From contig CACWJS010000047.1 of assembly GCA_902761275.1 (NCBI GenBank), positions 1,258 to 36,421 on the forward strand: DNA of 35,164 bases, read 5' to 3'. Shown here piece after piece: positions 34,539 through 35,164 of this stretch. How positions within the stretch are numbered: the stretch's first letter is position 1; every line of letters begins with the position of its first letter. The position numbers and the translations under genes are program-made. The notes under the pieces were generated by a model. The model was not told where the DNA came from. It saw only the letters and a program-made list of their open reading frames with translations, and ran no database searches. Source of the DNA: an uncultured bacterium. Its GTDB lineage: Bacteria; Verrucomicrobiota; Kiritimatiellia; RFP12; UBA1067.

Positions 34539-35164
34539 ATGAGCGAGAATCAAATAGTCGTCTATCAGCCGAACGAAACTGTTCGGCTTGATGTGCGTCT
34601 CGAAAACGAGACGGTGTGGTTGACGCAGAGCCAGATGGGGGAGTTGTTCGGATGCACCACGAGAAACGTAAGACTTCACCTTGAGAACATCTATTCGTGC
34701 GGAGAATTGACCCAAGGGGCAACTAGGAAGGATTTCTTCCTAGTTCGGCAAGAGGGAGATCGGCAGGTCAAAAGGAATGTAACCTGTTATAATCTTGATG
34801 CAATTATATCTGTAGGCTATAGGGTCAATTCCGTTCTGGGCGTGAGGTTCAGGCAATGGGCTACGCAGGTGCTGAAAGAATTCATGCTGCGCGGTTATGC
34901 GTTCAATCATCGGCTAAACGAGCTGGAAGACAAGATGGATCGACGGCTTGCGAAGCACGATCAGGATATTGTTGAATTGAAGGACAAGGTCGATTTCTTT
35001 GTGCAGACGTCGCAGCCGCCGGTGCGGGGCGTGTTCTACAACGGACAGGTCTTTGACGCGCATGTCTTTGCCGCCAAGTTCATCCTGTCTGCGAAGAAGT
35101 CGATTCTTCTTATTGACAGTTGGGTGGATGTCGTGACGCTTGAACTTCTTGCGAAAAAGGCGAA
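34539..35164 (+). CDS. RhuM-family (virulence/ORF6N-like) protein, truncated by the window end
   Basis: Open from ATG 34539 to the last base (208 codons visible). VRLDVRLENETVWLTQSQMGELFG is the RhuM N-terminus, a winged-helix-like start. TTRNVRLHLENIYSCGEL, YNLDAIISVGYRVNS and RFRQWATQVLKEFMLRGYAFN complete the family core. A coiled stretch (LNELEDKMDRRLAKHDQDIVELK) leads into a second domain beginning GVFYNGQVFDAHVFAAKFILSAKKSILLIDSW, which suggests a phospholipase-D-like or nuclease-type fold as in longer members. RhuM genes are common in accessory regions; function unsettled. AGGAAAGGG is the ribosome site. Confidence 0.8.
   Translation, partial: MSENQIVVYQPNETVRLDVRLENETVWLTQSQMGELFGCTTRNVRLHLENIYSCGELTQGATRKDFFLVRQEGDRQVKRNVTCYNLDAIISVGYRVNSVLGVRFRQWATQVLKEFMLRGYAFNHRLNELEDKMDRRLAKHDQDIVELKDKVDFFVQTSQPPVRGVFYNGQVFDAHVFAAKFILSAKKSILLIDSWVDVVTLELLAKKA

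Overview
The window looks like a chromosomal segment of an anaerobic, high-GC bacterium living on plant or host glycans, most likely a gut or rumen member of the PVC group (Kiritimatiellota/Lentisphaerota-like). This is inference from pyruvate:ferredoxin oxidoreductase, secreted fucosidase and xylanase-type glycosidases, an altronate/tagaturonate oxidoreductase and a divergent omega subunit; no rRNA or tRNA is present to settle it. Nearly all genes are on the + strand; the only - strand genes are one toxin-antitoxin pair.

Layout. 1-3.4 kb: envelope genes (uppS, cdsA, a CapD/WbpM-type nucleotide-sugar dehydratase, fabZ). 3.4-9.1 kb: nifJ with an N-terminal frameshift, then two unrecognised membrane proteins separated by a duplicated copy of the nifJ 3' end and its terminator. 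9.2-12.4 kb: a C-terminally short uxaB and a secreted GH95 glycosidase. 12.5-14.6 kb: fusA. 14.7-17.3 kb: a more A/T-rich accessory island (relic of a restriction-modification methylase, YoeB/RelB-type toxin-antitoxin pair, AAA ATPase with DUF4143-type C-terminus). 17.3-21.8 kb: yceD, rpmF, plsX, leuS. 21.8-28.9 kb: an envelope cluster (YcfL, surface-repeat protein, LpoB-like lipoprotein, PEGA-like protein, tandem CsgG/LpoB-like protein, COG3014-like lipoprotein, retropepsin-like protein, ThyX-like protein). 28.9-31.2 kb: rpoZ, smpB, secY. 31.4-32.8 kb: a Tat-exported GH10 enzyme. 32.8-35.16 kb: a second accessory stretch (RHH antitoxin + PIN toxin, repeat cluster, structured leader, RhuM-family gene cut by the window end).

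The most unusual signal is a set of small repeats written into the reading frames of essential genes. LeuS carries four copies of a 39-45 bp element, always in the same frame, whose central 6-bp stem varies by compensatory changes. It also carries an inverted pair of 9-bp-period GRGAC arrays. UppS carries a 66-bp element that recurs at 94 percent identity in the opposite orientation at 34 kb, and each copy is flanked by its own short direct repeat. This suggests mobile or amplifying hairpin elements tolerated as peptide insertions, comparable in concept to the Rickettsia palindromic elements.

Transcription signals are consistent: many units start from a TATAAT-like box preceded by TTTG(G/A), and several end in near-identical hairpins with a TGCCGCG core. 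No CRISPR array was seen.
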